A stretch of 64,000 nt of DNA. Source: an uncultured Clostridia bacterium. Its GTDB lineage: Bacteria > Bacillota > Clostridia > UBA1381. The translations under genes were made by a program, and so were the position numbers. Within the stretch, counting starts at the first letter, position 1. Each line of letters opens with the position of its first letter. Under the pieces are notes generated by a model. That model did not search any database. It was given only the letters and a program-made list of their open reading frames with translations, and had not been told where the DNA came from. Where the stretch lies: NCBI GenBank assembly GCA_934501535.1, contig CAKSUM010000011.1:1-64000 (forward strand), given 5' to 3'. Of the stretch, positions 15,131 through 23,242 are shown one piece after another.

Positions 15131-16507
15131 TTAATCCTCCGGCATATCGCGCGTAACGTTGCGCAGCCATTTAAAGGATTTGTAGCGTTTGAATGAAAAC
15201 GGCAGCTTTATAATTTCATCACACGTAAGTAAAGCGTAAACGGCTATAACAGGCAGTTTTAAAACAAAAGCGGCGAGCGCGCCCATGGGGATAGCAAAGC
15301 ACCAGAGTACGCCGCTGTCGAGAATAAGTCCGAATTTTGTATCGCCGCCGGCGCGGAAAACCCCGACGATAAGGACGGTATTAAAGCCCGATGCAATAAC
15401 GAAATATGACATTATCAGCATCATTCCGCTGAGATAATAATTGGCGGTGTCGCCGAGCGTCATGAAGCTCTTTATTATCGGCGATGTTCCCAAAACAACC
15501 GCAGCTCCGATTATTCCGAGCATCAGGGTTAATTTGAGAAAACGTCCCGAATACACGCGTGCAAAATCCTGTTTTCCCTCACCGATAGCTTTTCCGAGCA
15601 TAATTGCCGTAGCGTTCGCCACTCCGAACGTAACCACCATTGCAAGCTGACGTACAACCTGTACTACCGAGTTTGCCGCAACTGCGGATTTTCCGAGATG
15701 ACCGATTACCGCCGTTATTACCGATATGCCGCTGCCCCATAAAAGCTCGTTTGCCGCTACCGGAACGGCGTAATGTACAAAATCGGATACAAGTATTTTT
15801 TCGGTGCGCAGAAGATATTTACCTTTAATGTGTACCGTTTTGTTCATGCGGAATGCGTAGAACAGCACAATGAAAAATTCACAGTAACGCGCTATTGCGG
15901 TTGCGATAGCGGCACCGCGCACGCCCATTGCCGGAACACCGAGCAGACCGAAGATAAATACCGCGTTCAATATCACGTTTACAATCAGGGATACAAGGTA
16001 TACAACGGTAGAAATAATCACCCGTTCCACGCTGCGCATTACGTTAAGGTAAACCATTGTCACCGCTGCGGGAATGTATGCGAGTGCAACGATGCGCATG
16101 TATTGCGCGCCCTGTTCTATAACATCGGCTTCGGACGAAAAGATATGCATAAGCTGAACCGGGACTATAAACGCTGCCGCTGAAAAGAATACCGCAATAA
16201 CAACCGCCCAGCGTACCGCAAGTCCCAGAACCTTTTCTATCGTTACGGTATCGCCTTTGCCCCAGTATTGCGCGGTAAGAACAGCCGCACCGGAGGTTAA
16301 GCCGAAAAACAGCAGCGTCATTATAAAATATACCTGCCCTGCAAGCGAAGCCGCGGAAATTGCGGTTTCATCAAGACGTCCGAGCATGACAACGTCTGCC
16401 GCCTGTACGCCGACATTAATAAGATTTTGCAGCGCCATCGGGATTACGAGCGCTGTGACCGTTCTGTAAAAATTCCGTTTTTCTTCTTTTGAGTTAAGCA
16501 ATGCCAT
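15131..16507 (-). CDS. MATE-family efflux transporter
   Basis: The 458-residue inner-membrane protein has about 12 hydrophobic segments in two pseudo-symmetric bundles. The N-terminal signature ALVIPMALQNLINVGVQAAD followed by VVMLGRLDETAISAASLAGQ is typical of the multidrug and toxic compound extrusion family, which exports cations or drugs in exchange for sodium or protons. VNVILNAVFIFGLLGVPAMG marks the end of the first half. The substrate is unknown. Its promoter carries an inverted repeat between the -35 and -10 boxes, a plausible repressor site, although no regulator gene is adjacent. Confidence 0.92.
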   Translation of the reverse strand: MALLNSKEEKRNFYRTVTALVIPMALQNLINVGVQAADVVMLGRLDETAISAASLAGQVYFIMTLLFFGLTSGAAVLTAQYWGKGDTVTIEKVLGLAVRWAVVIAVFFSAAAFIVPVQLMHIFSSEADVIEQGAQYMRIVALAYIPAAVTMVYLNVMRSVERVIISTVVYLVSLIVNVILNAVFIFGLLGVPAMGVRGAAIATAIARYCEFFIVLFYAFRMNKTVHIKGKYLLRTEKILVSDFVHYAVPVAANELLWGSGISVITAVIGHLGKSAVAANSVVQVVRQLAMVVTFGVANATAIMLGKAIGEGKQDFARVYSGRFLKLTLMLGIIGAAVVLGTSPIIKSFMTLGDTANYYLSGMMLIMSYFVIASGFNTVLIVGVFRAGGDTKFGLILDSGVLWCFAIPMGALAAFVLKLPVIAVYALLTCDEIIKLPFSFKRYKSFKWLRNVTRDMPED

Positions 16508-16541
16508 GATTTTGTCCCTTCCTTGATAAAGTCCATATGCT

Positions 16542-16570
16542 ATTATAACAGCTATTTTGCTGTTTGTAAA
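16542..16570 (-). promoter_or_regulatory. MATE promoter with dyad operator in the spacer
   Basis: On the minus strand TTTACA (16570-16565) and TATAAT (16547-16542) are separated by 17 bases. The inverted repeat AACAGC (16547-16552) / GCTGTT (16559-16564) fills the spacer between the two boxes, a usual position for a repressor. Confidence 0.65.
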
Positions 16571-16604
16571 GGATATATAAAATTTTTTTTGTTTAATTTT
16601 GGTA

Positions 16605-16633
16605 TTGCAAAATTGCCGCGGTTGTGGTATAGT
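16605..16633 (+). promoter_or_regulatory. Possible sigma-A promoter for the PHP gene
   Basis: TTGCAA (16605-16610) and TATAGT (16628-16633) have a 17-base spacer, about 107 bases before the ATG. Confidence 0.5.
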
Positions 16634-16740
16634 TTTATCGGAATAAAAATTATAATTATTATATGATATTTCCGCAAAAGGATACTTGTGGCAGACGGAA
16701 TTTTACGGTAATTGCGGAAATAACGGCGGAGGAATGAAGA

Positions 16741-17424
16741 ATGTATAAGTATGAAATGCACTGTCACACAGCGGAATCGAGCAGGTGCTCGCACATAAGT
16801 GCTGCGGATTTGGTCGACTGTTACAAAAAAATGGGCTATGACGCGATTGTGGTAACGGATCATTTTTTTAACAACGGAAGCAGCGTCGCTCCGAAGGATT
16901 TGCCGTGGAACGAACGGGTGTCAATGCTGCTGGGCGGATATAAGGCGGCGCTTGCAAGAGGCACGGAGGTCGGGATTGATGTTCATTTGGGCTGGGAGGT
17001 CACACACCGCGGTACGGATTTGCTGACGTACGGACTGGACGAAAACTGGCTTCTCCGCCATGAAGACTGCGACCTTTTGACACTCAACGATTACTGCGAT
17101 CTTGTCCATGAATCGGGCGGATATATGGTGCATGCACACCCGTTCCGCGAGGCTGATTATATTGAATACATACGTCTTTTGCCGCGAAAGGTTGACGCAG
17201 TCGAAACGATTAACGCATGCCGCACGGAGTTTGAAAATAAAATGGCAAATCAGTACGCAGACAGTTATTCGCTGCCGAAAATATGCGGAAGCGATAATCA
17301 CAGAGGCTATCAGGAACGCGTTGCCGCACTGCTTCTGGATTTTAAAGCGGAAAATTCCGCCGAAATAATGAAGGCGGTTATGGAAAACAGACATAAAAGA
17401 GAGATTTATGACGTGCTGCTGTAA
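16741..17424 (+). CDS. PHP-domain phosphoesterase
   Basis: The 227-residue protein is a single PHP domain, a metal-dependent phosphoesterase fold. Metal-ligand motifs are visible in order: EMHCHTAESS near the N terminus, VVTDHFF, HLGWEVTHRG, MVHAHPFRE and CGSDNHR near the C terminus. The length is usual for stand-alone PHP proteins, which include histidinol phosphatases and nucleotide or RNA phosphatases; nothing here separates them. It is transcribed alone and converges on the thioesterase gene. Confidence 0.85.
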   Translation: MYKYEMHCHTAESSRCSHISAADLVDCYKKMGYDAIVVTDHFFNNGSSVAPKDLPWNERVSMLLGGYKAALARGTEVGIDVHLGWEVTHRGTDLLTYGLDENWLLRHEDCDLLTLNDYCDLVHESGGYMVHAHPFREADYIEYIRLLPRKVDAVETINACRTEFENKMANQYADSYSLPKICGSDNHRGYQERVAALLLDFKAENSAEIMKAVMENRHKREIYDVLL

Positions 17425-17463
17425 ACCGGCGGCGCGGAATTAAAAACGGAATATAATGAAAAG

Positions 17464-17486
17464 CAACCGGCGTTTGAGCCGGTTGT
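17464..17486. terminator. Terminator between the PHP gene and the thioesterase gene
   Basis: CAACCGGC pairs perfectly with GCCGGTTG around a 6-base loop, between two convergent genes. The minus strand has the better U-rich tail (GCTTTTCATT). Confidence 0.75.
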
Positions 17487-17505
17487 TCTTGAAATTAATG
17501 TAATA

Positions 17506-17928
17506 TTATTCATCAATTAAGGCGACAAATTTATCAAATAAATCCGGGTGCTTGCGCTTTAATGATGTGACGCGGCCGTTTTCATCAAGCAGACAGTGCT
17601 CGGTTTCACCGCATGCGCGTTCTTCGCCGGTTTCGTTGTCGGTCACAATGTAGCTGAATTTGTGGCGCACATTACCGTATTCGGTCAGTTTGGTGACAAT
17701 TCTTACTGTATCGCCGAAACGGACGGATTTTTTGTACTTACAGTCTGCTGCGAGCACGGGACATATAAATCCCATATCCTCCATATTTTTATACGGCAGA
17801 CCTATTTTGTCCATATAATCAAGCCGCGCTTCTTCAAACCAGCGTATATAATTGGAATGATGGACAAAGCCCATTTTGTCTGTTTCGTAATACTGTACTC
17901 TGTGAGTGTATTCCGTCATAATATTCAC
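17506..17928 (-). CDS. Acyl-CoA thioesterase (YbgC/FadM type)
   Basis: The 140-residue protein has the hot-dog fold of the 4-hydroxybenzoyl-CoA thioesterase family. The catalytic segment is YYETDKMGFVHHSNYIRWFE with the conserved aspartate, followed by VRFGDTVRIVTKL. The enzyme hydrolyses short acyl-CoA or aromatic CoA thioesters; the physiological substrate is unknown. An internal ATG at 17919 (MTEYTHRVQ) is an alternative start. No Tol-Pal genes accompany it, as expected in a Gram-positive. Confidence 0.88.
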   Translation of the reverse strand: MNIMTEYTHRVQYYETDKMGFVHHSNYIRWFEEARLDYMDKIGLPYKNMEDMGFICPVLAADCKYKKSVRFGDTVRIVTKLTEYGNVRHKFSYIVTDNETGEERACGETEHCLLDENGRVTSLKRKHPDLFDKFVALIDE

Positions 17929-18021
17929 TTTCTTTCTGTTATCTTATAGCGGACTTGAATTTCCGCAACATTAATTATACATCATTTAATTAGAATTTGC
18001 AATAGTGAAAGGAGATATACA

Positions 18022-19173
18022 TTGGAAAAGTTATATGATAAAGATGCTTATATGACCGAATTTTCCGCCGTGTGTGAAAAATGTTTTCCGGCGGACGGCG
18101 GATACTGCGTAATTTTGGACAAAACCGCATTTTTCCCCGAAGCCGGCGGACAGGACTGTGATACCGGAACGCTCGGCGGACAGAGAGTGCTGCGTGCTGA
18201 AACAGAAAATGATACCGTTATGCATTACGTGAAAGAGCCTATAGCAGAGGGGAGCACAGTTACAGGCAAAATCGATTGGGATATTCGGTTTCGCAAAATG
18301 CAGCACCACTCGGCGGAGCATATAATATCGGGGCTGGTGCACAGTATGTACGGATTTGACAACACCGGATTTCATTTAAGCGATAAAGAAGTTACGATGG
18401 ATTACGGCGGTGAGCTGACAGAGGAACAGGTAAGGGAGATAGAAGCCGCAGCTAACCGGGCGGTGCAGGATAACCGGGTAATTACGGCAGAATATCCCGG
18501 GCCGGAAAGGCTGAAAAAAATGCAGTACCGTGCAAAACTTGACCTTACGGAAAATGTCAGGATAGTAACCGTAGACGGGATTGATGTTTGTGCGTGCTGT
18601 GCGCCGCATGTCGGGCATACGGGCGAGATAGGGCTGATAAAAATTACCGACGTTATGCGCCATCGCGGCGGAGTGCGCATGCGTATGATTTGCGGAATGG
18701 ATGCATATTATGACTGCTGCAGAAAGCAGGAGGAAACAAAAAAAGTGTCGGTTTTATTTTCGGCAGCGCAAGATGAAATTGCGGCGGCAGCCGAACAAAG
18801 GCTGGAAGAAATATCGCAGCTGAAACAAAAAATCGGAACGCTGTCGCGCAGCCTTGCGGAGGAAAGAGCAAAACAAATTCCCGAAACCGAGGGAAATATC
18901 TGCGTTTTTGAAACCGACGCCGACATGAATATGCTGCAGAACATTGTAAATATATGCAAGGAAAAATGCACCGGTTTTGCCGCGGCAATGTCGGGAGATG
19001 ATAAAAACGGATACAGCTACATAATTGCCGGCGAAAATGTTCCGCTGCGGACGCTGGCAGTACAGATAAACAAAGCTCTGAACGGAAGAGGCGGCGGCAA
19101 TGACGGTATGATAAGAGGGCGTTTTGCCTCAAGCCGGGATACTATTAATAAGTATCTTTCAGAATTGTGCTGA
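18022..19173 (+). CDS. AlaX-type alanyl-tRNA editing protein
   Basis: The 383-residue protein is a free-standing editing domain homologous to the C-terminal parts of alanyl-tRNA synthetase. It removes wrongly attached serine or glycine from tRNA-Ala. Zinc ligands are in QHHSAEHIISGLVH (HxxxH) and DVCACCAPHVGHTGEIG. The C-terminal third matches DHHA1 (GEGNVPLRTL-like patterns ending NGRGGGNDGMIRG). The start is TTG after GAAAGGAG. The last 29 bases overlap the 3' end of the convergent rluA-type gene. No catalytic aminoacylation domain is present. Confidence 0.9.
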   Translation: MEKLYDKDAYMTEFSAVCEKCFPADGGYCVILDKTAFFPEAGGQDCDTGTLGGQRVLRAETENDTVMHYVKEPIAEGSTVTGKIDWDIRFRKMQHHSAEHIISGLVHSMYGFDNTGFHLSDKEVTMDYGGELTEEQVREIEAAANRAVQDNRVITAEYPGPERLKKMQYRAKLDLTENVRIVTVDGIDVCACCAPHVGHTGEIGLIKITDVMRHRGGVRMRMICGMDAYYDCCRKQEETKKVSVLFSAAQDEIAAAAEQRLEEISQLKQKIGTLSRSLAEERAKQIPETEGNICVFETDADMNMLQNIVNICKEKCTGFAAAMSGDDKNGYSYIIAGENVPLRTLAVQINKALNGRGGGNDGMIRGRFASSRDTINKYLSELC

Positions 19174-20029
19174 GATTCATGTCAGCGGGAACGGGCGCGG
19201 ACAGCACAAGATTTTCGCAGGAAAACGGGTGAGGAAAGCTGATTTGACGGCAGTGCAGCCGAGTGCGTTCGCCGGGAATTTCTTTTCCGTACAGAAAGTC
19301 GGCGTAAATCGGCGTGCCGATGTGCGAAAGATGAAGCCTCAGCTGGTGAGTGCGCCCGGTAAGCGGAAAAAGCCGCACGAGTGAGATTTTTCCGTATGTG
19401 TCGATAACCTCGTAATCCGAAACGGCGGGCTTGCCGTCGGGGGATATGCAGCGCTTTATGATTCCGTCCGACTGACGGCGTATGGGCGCCGATATTCTGC
19501 CTGATGACGGAGTAGGTATGCCGCAGCATACGGCGATATATTCCTTCTTTATTTTATTTTCGCGCATGGACTGCGATAAAATGTGAGCGGAAAGTGAGTT
19601 TTTTGCAATCAGCACAATTCCGGAGGTATAGCGGTCAAGCCGCGTCACCGCACGGAAGGTGAACGGGCGGCTGCGGTAATAATGGCAGACGGCATTGGCG
19701 AGTGTTCCCTCATAGTGGCGTATGGACGGGTGAGTCGGCATGCCTGCCGGCTTGTTTACGGCAAGAATATCTTCGTCCTCGTACAGAATATCGAGCGGAA
19801 TGTTATTCGGCACAATATTTTCGGACGCTTCATCGGTGAGCTGTATTTCAAGCAAATCACCCGTGTGCACATGTTTGATTACAAATTCCGGGTTTCCGTT
19901 TAAAAATATTCCGTTCGCGTTTTTTAATTTTATCATGAGGCGTTCGGAAATTCCGAAATGTCTTTTCAAAACGTTTTTTATATCCGTACCGTCAAAATTT
20001 TTGGTTATTTTGAACTGAAATCTGCGCAT
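19145..20029 (-). CDS. RluA-family RNA pseudouridine synthase
   Basis: The 294-residue enzyme has an S4-like N-terminal RNA-binding part (residues 12-75) and an RluA catalytic domain. The catalytic aspartate is in TRLDRYTSGIVLIAKN, and NKPAGMPTHPS and FPLTGRTHQLRLHLSHIG are further family motifs. It isomerises uridine in rRNA or tRNA; the specific target is not deducible. It has a divergent promoter from the aromatic operon and ends within the convergent alaX-type gene. Confidence 0.92.
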   Translation of the reverse strand: MRRFQFKITKNFDGTDIKNVLKRHFGISERLMIKLKNANGIFLNGNPEFVIKHVHTGDLLEIQLTDEASENIVPNNIPLDILYEDEDILAVNKPAGMPTHPSIRHYEGTLANAVCHYYRSRPFTFRAVTRLDRYTSGIVLIAKNSLSAHILSQSMRENKIKKEYIAVCCGIPTPSSGRISAPIRRQSDGIIKRCISPDGKPAVSDYEVIDTYGKISLVRLFPLTGRTHQLRLHLSHIGTPIYADFLYGKEIPGERTRLHCRQISFPHPFSCENLVLSAPVPADMNLSTILKDTY

Positions 20030-20047
20030 AAACTCACCTCTTTTTTA

Positions 20048-20076
20048 ATTATACGATAAATAATAGTATTTTTCAA
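20048..20076 (-). promoter_or_regulatory. Sigma-A promoter for the rluA-type gene
   Basis: On the minus strand TTGAAA (20076-20071) and TATAAT (20053-20048) have a 17-base spacer. It is divergent from the aromatic operon promoter. Confidence 0.65.
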
Positions 20077-20096
20077 CAATAAATTAAAAAAAGTTA

Positions 20097-20125
20097 TTGA
20101 CAAGAACGCGGTGCGGTGCTATAAT
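20097..20125 (+). promoter_or_regulatory. Perfect sigma-A promoter of the aromatic operon
   Basis: TTGACA (20097-20102) and TATAAT (20120-20125) are separated by 17 bases. The leader peptide begins 30 bases downstream. Confidence 0.88.
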
Positions 20126-20154
20126 GAAAAAAACAAATTGAAAGGAATACAAAG

Positions 20155-20250
20155 ATGAACAGAATAAGCATTCTCAGCACAATTTTTTCATACTTTTTTG
20201 GCTTTACTTATTATCGTAAAGCCTTGTTGTGTTGCGTGTGCGAAAGTTAG
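20155..20250 (+). CDS. Phe/Tyr-rich leader peptide of the aromatic operon
   Basis: A 31-codon frame with an AAAGGA ribosome site encodes an MNRISIL start and then IFSYFFGFTYYRKA, with four Phe and three Tyr codons within codons 11-20 and none of Trp. It ends at TAG 20248-20250, 21 bases before a strong terminator. This is the form of ribosome-mediated attenuation leaders such as E. coli pheL. A perfect 8-bp hairpin (GGCTTTAC 20200-20207 with GTAAAGCC 20216-20223) lies within the Phe/Tyr codon run. The gene is too short for usual annotation. Function is inferred from sequence only. Confidence 0.85.
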   Translation: MNRISILSTIFSYFFGFTYYRKALLCCVCES

Positions 20251-20310
20251 AGTTCATTTAAATGTATTTTGACGGAGTTTGCAGGCAACACTGCAAACTC
20301 CGTTTTTTGT
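20229..20310 (+). promoter_or_regulatory. Antiterminator/terminator attenuator
   Basis: The terminator stem is ACGGAGTTTGCAG (20272-20284) with CTGCAAACTCCGT (20291-20303), 13 perfect pairs and a 6-base loop, then TTTTTG. A competing pairing is visible: GTGTTGC (20229-20235) with GCAACAC (20285-20291), extended by bases around GCGAAA (20240-20245) with TTTGC (20278-20282). A ribosome stalled at the Phe/Tyr codons would leave the first strand free and favour read-through. One that reaches the leader stop would cover it and allow termination. Confidence 0.8.
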
Positions 20311-20334
20311 TAAAAAAGAAAGGAAGTAATAAGC

Positions 20335-21339
20335 ATGATTTTGGTACTGAAGCAAAACTACGACAAAGGACAGCTGGACAACCTGAAGCAATGGCTGAAC
20401 GGGCAAAATATTGAAATTCACATGAGTGAAGGCACGCACACAACCATAATGGGTCTTGTCGGCGATACAACGGCGCTTGATATTGATATGCTGTCCGCAC
20501 TTGATATTGTTGAACGCGCACAGCGTATCCAGGAGCCGTATAAAAATGCGAACAGAAAATTTCACCCGGACGATACGGTTGTTTCTGTAGGCGATGTTAA
20601 AGTGGGCGGCGGAAATTTTGCGATAATTGCAGGTCCCTGCTCGGTTGAATCGGAAGAACAGCTGTGCGGAATTGCGGAGAGTGTAAAAAAATCCGGCGCG
20701 CAAATGCTACGCGGCGGAGCGTTCAAACCGAGAACGTCGCCTTATGCATTCCAGGGGCTGAGAAACAAGGGAATTGAGCTTCTTCTTGCCGCAAAGAAAA
20801 AAACTGGTTTGCCGATAGTTACCGAAATTATGGACATTTCGCATATTCCTCTTTTTGAAGATGTTGACGTTATCCAGGTCGGCGCAAGAAATATGCAGAA
20901 CTTTGAGCTGTTAAAAGAGCTTGGACATCTGAATAAGCCGATTTTGTTAAAAAGAGGACTTTCCGCAACCTTGTCTGAGTTATTGATGAGTGCGGAGTAC
21001 ATCATGGCGGGTGGAAATGAAAATGTAATTTTATGCGAACGCGGAATAAGAACCTTTGAGACCGCAACAAGAAATACGCTGGATTTATCGGCAATTCCGA
21101 TGCTGCGTTCAATGACGCATCTGCCGATAATCGTTGACCCGAGTCACGCGACGGGAATTTCGAAGCTTGTTAAGCCGATGTCGGTTGCGGCTGCGGCAGC
21201 GGGAGCCGACGGTCTTATAATTGAGGTTCACAACAATCCGAAAAAGGCGCTGTGTGACGGAGCCCAGTCCCTCACCTGCGAGCAGTTTGATGATGTTAAA
21301 AAGGCGGTAGATCAGGTTCTGCCGTACGCATGCAGATGA
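20335..21339 (+). CDS. aroF: 3-deoxy-7-phosphoheptulonate (DAHP) synthase
   Basis: The 334-residue enzyme condenses phosphoenolpyruvate with erythrose 4-phosphate, the first step of the shikimate pathway. Residues 1-70 form a ferredoxin-like regulatory domain (MILVLKQNYDKGQLDNLKQW), as in type I-beta enzymes inhibited by Tyr or Phe. The barrel carries AGPCSVESEEQL, GGAFKPRTSPYAFQG, LLKRGLSATLSE and DPSHATGI, which provide metal and substrate ligands. It is the first structural gene behind the attenuator, a sensible point for end-product control. It overlaps tyrA. Confidence 0.95.
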   Translation: MILVLKQNYDKGQLDNLKQWLNGQNIEIHMSEGTHTTIMGLVGDTTALDIDMLSALDIVERAQRIQEPYKNANRKFHPDDTVVSVGDVKVGGGNFAIIAGPCSVESEEQLCGIAESVKKSGAQMLRGGAFKPRTSPYAFQGLRNKGIELLLAAKKKTGLPIVTEIMDISHIPLFEDVDVIQVGARNMQNFELLKELGHLNKPILLKRGLSATLSELLMSAEYIMAGGNENVILCERGIRTFETATRNTLDLSAIPMLRSMTHLPIIVDPSHATGISKLVKPMSVAAAAAGADGLIIEVHNNPKKALCDGAQSLTCEQFDDVKKAVDQVLPYACR

Positions 21340-22187
21340 AAATAGCGATAATCGGTCTCGGACTTATCGGAGCGTCAATCGCAAAAGCATTCAAGCGGTT
21401 TACGGATTTTGAAATACTGGGCTGTGACCGCGACGAAAACGTTATGAAAAAGGCGCTGGCGGACGGAACCGTTGACGCCGAGCTGTCGGACAGATTTGCA
21501 GAATGTGATATAATCATTCTGGGTCTGTATCCCGACGCTGCGATTGAATTTGCTGCACAAAATGCGGAAAAGATTTCCGCGGACACAATAGTGGCGGACG
21601 TCGGCGGCGTGAAAGAGCGCGTTTGCAGCGGAATCTATCCTTTTGCGGAAAAATACGGGTTTACGTTTATAGGCATGCACCCTATGGCAGGGATAGAGAA
21701 ATTCGGATATGATTACTCAAAGGCGGATTTGTTTAAAGGCGCGTCGCTCGTTATGACCCCTCGTGAGGGGACGCCGGAGGATAAAATCGAAACGCTGAAA
21801 AATGTCATGCTGCCGCTCGGATTTTCAAAAATTCAGATTTCCTCGCCGGAGGAGCATGACAGAATAATTGCATATACATCTCAGCTTGCGCATGTTGTGT
21901 CGAGCAGCTATATCAAAAGCCCGACGGCAATGCTGCACAGCGGATTTTCTGCCGGAAGCTTCAGAGATATGACAAGGGTTGCACACCTTAATGAAATCAT
22001 GTGGACGGAGCTGTTCCTCGAAAACGCGGAAAATCTGTCATATGAGATAGATACGATCATAAAGCATCTGTCCGAATTTTCGGAGGCGATAAAAAACGGC
22101 GACCGTGAATTGCTTTGCGGACTTCTTCGTGACGGTCGCGAAAAGAAAGATTTGTCGGACGAAATTGATTTGCGAAAGGACGGCTGA
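21330..22187 (+). CDS. tyrA: Prephenate dehydrogenase
   Basis: The 285-residue NAD-dependent enzyme converts prephenate to 4-hydroxyphenylpyruvate for tyrosine. The Rossmann loop is IIGLGLIGASIAKAF and the catalytic and substrate region is FIGMHPMAGIEKFGYDYSKA. It lacks the C-terminal ACT domain of longer TyrA proteins and has no fused chorismate mutase. The start overlaps the DAHP synthase by 10 bases; an ATG two codons later (21336) is equally plausible. The overlap indicates translational coupling in the operon. Confidence 0.93.
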   Translation: MQMKIAIIGLGLIGASIAKAFKRFTDFEILGCDRDENVMKKALADGTVDAELSDRFAECDIIILGLYPDAAIEFAAQNAEKISADTIVADVGGVKERVCSGIYPFAEKYGFTFIGMHPMAGIEKFGYDYSKADLFKGASLVMTPREGTPEDKIETLKNVMLPLGFSKIQISSPEEHDRIIAYTSQLAHVVSSSYIKSPTAMLHSGFSAGSFRDMTRVAHLNEIMWTELFLENAENLSYEIDTIIKHLSEFSEAIKNGDRELLCGLLRDGREKKDLSDEIDLRKDG

Positions 22188-22189
22188 AT

Positions 22190-23239
22190 ATGGAAAAAAT
22201 TCACGTTAATGCCTCAAAAGAATATGATGTGATTATCGGAAAAGATATACTGCATGACTTGGGATCATATATAAAGGAAGTAATTCCTCCGTGCAGAGCG
22301 GCGGTTGTTGCAGATGACCGGGTGTTCGGGCTGTACGGAGATGCGTTGGTATCATCTTTGGAAAACAGCGGTTTTAACACATGCGTGCATACGTTTAAAA
22401 ACGGCGAAAAGTCAAAAAATATGACAGAGCTTGAAAAAATCCTGGATTTCCTTGCTGAAAATCATATCACGAGAAGCGATATTGTCATTGCGGCAGGAGG
22501 CGGTGTGACGGGGGATATGGCAGGTTTTGCCGCGGCGGTTTATCTGCGCGGAATAAAGTTTGTACAGGTTCCGACAACTTTTCTGGCTGCCGTTGATGCG
22601 TCTGTCGGCGGAAAAACAGCGGTTGACCTGAAAAGCGGAAAAAATCTTGCCGGAGCATTTCATCAGCCGTCATTGGTGCTTTGCGATACGTCGGTGTTTG
22701 ATACATTGGACGAAAAAACTTTCGCCGACGGTATTTCCGAGGCAATAAAATGCGGAGTGCTTCGCGATGAAAAGCTGTTTGAGATGACAAAAAATGATGT
22801 GCGCAAAAATGCCGCGAAAATTGCAGCGAGTGCCGTTTCAATCAAGCGTGATTTGGTGGCGGAGGACGAGTTTGATACCGGTGCGCGGCAGCTGCTGAAC
22901 TTCGGACATACAATAGGACATGCGATTGAAAAGTGCAGCGGTTTTGATATAACGCACGGACATGCCGTTGCAATCGGAATGGCTGTCATCACCAAGGCTG
23001 CCGAAAAAGACGGCTTTTGTGAAAAAGGCACATATAACGCATTGTGCGAAAATTTGTGTGCCAATGCATTGCCGACAGAATGTGGATTTGATGCGGAAAA
23101 ACTGTATGATGTAATTTTGTCGGATAAAAAACGCAGCGGAGAAAATATCACTCTTGTTCTGCCGAAAAAAATCGGAAACTGCGTGCTTTATAAAATGCCC
23201 GTTTCGGATTTGGCGGAATTTATAAAGAAAGGGCTGTAG
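22190..23239 (+). CDS. aroB: 3-dehydroquinate synthase
   Basis: The 349-residue NAD- and zinc-dependent enzyme closes DAHP into 3-dehydroquinate. The NAD-binding segments are AAGGGVTGDMAGFAAAVYLR and VPTTFLAAVDASVGGKTAVD. Metal ligands are in GISEAIKCG, LLNFGHTIGHAIEK and THGHAVAIGM. The length is typical. It starts 2 bases after tyrA. Confidence 0.96.
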   Translation: MEKIHVNASKEYDVIIGKDILHDLGSYIKEVIPPCRAAVVADDRVFGLYGDALVSSLENSGFNTCVHTFKNGEKSKNMTELEKILDFLAENHITRSDIVIAAGGGVTGDMAGFAAAVYLRGIKFVQVPTTFLAAVDASVGGKTAVDLKSGKNLAGAFHQPSLVLCDTSVFDTLDEKTFADGISEAIKCGVLRDEKLFEMTKNDVRKNAAKIAASAVSIKRDLVAEDEFDTGARQLLNFGHTIGHAIEKCSGFDITHGHAVAIGMAVITKAAEKDGFCEKGTYNALCENLCANALPTECGFDAEKLYDVILSDKKRSGENITLVLPKKIGNCVLYKMPVSDLAEFIKKGL

Positions 23240-23242
23240 TTT

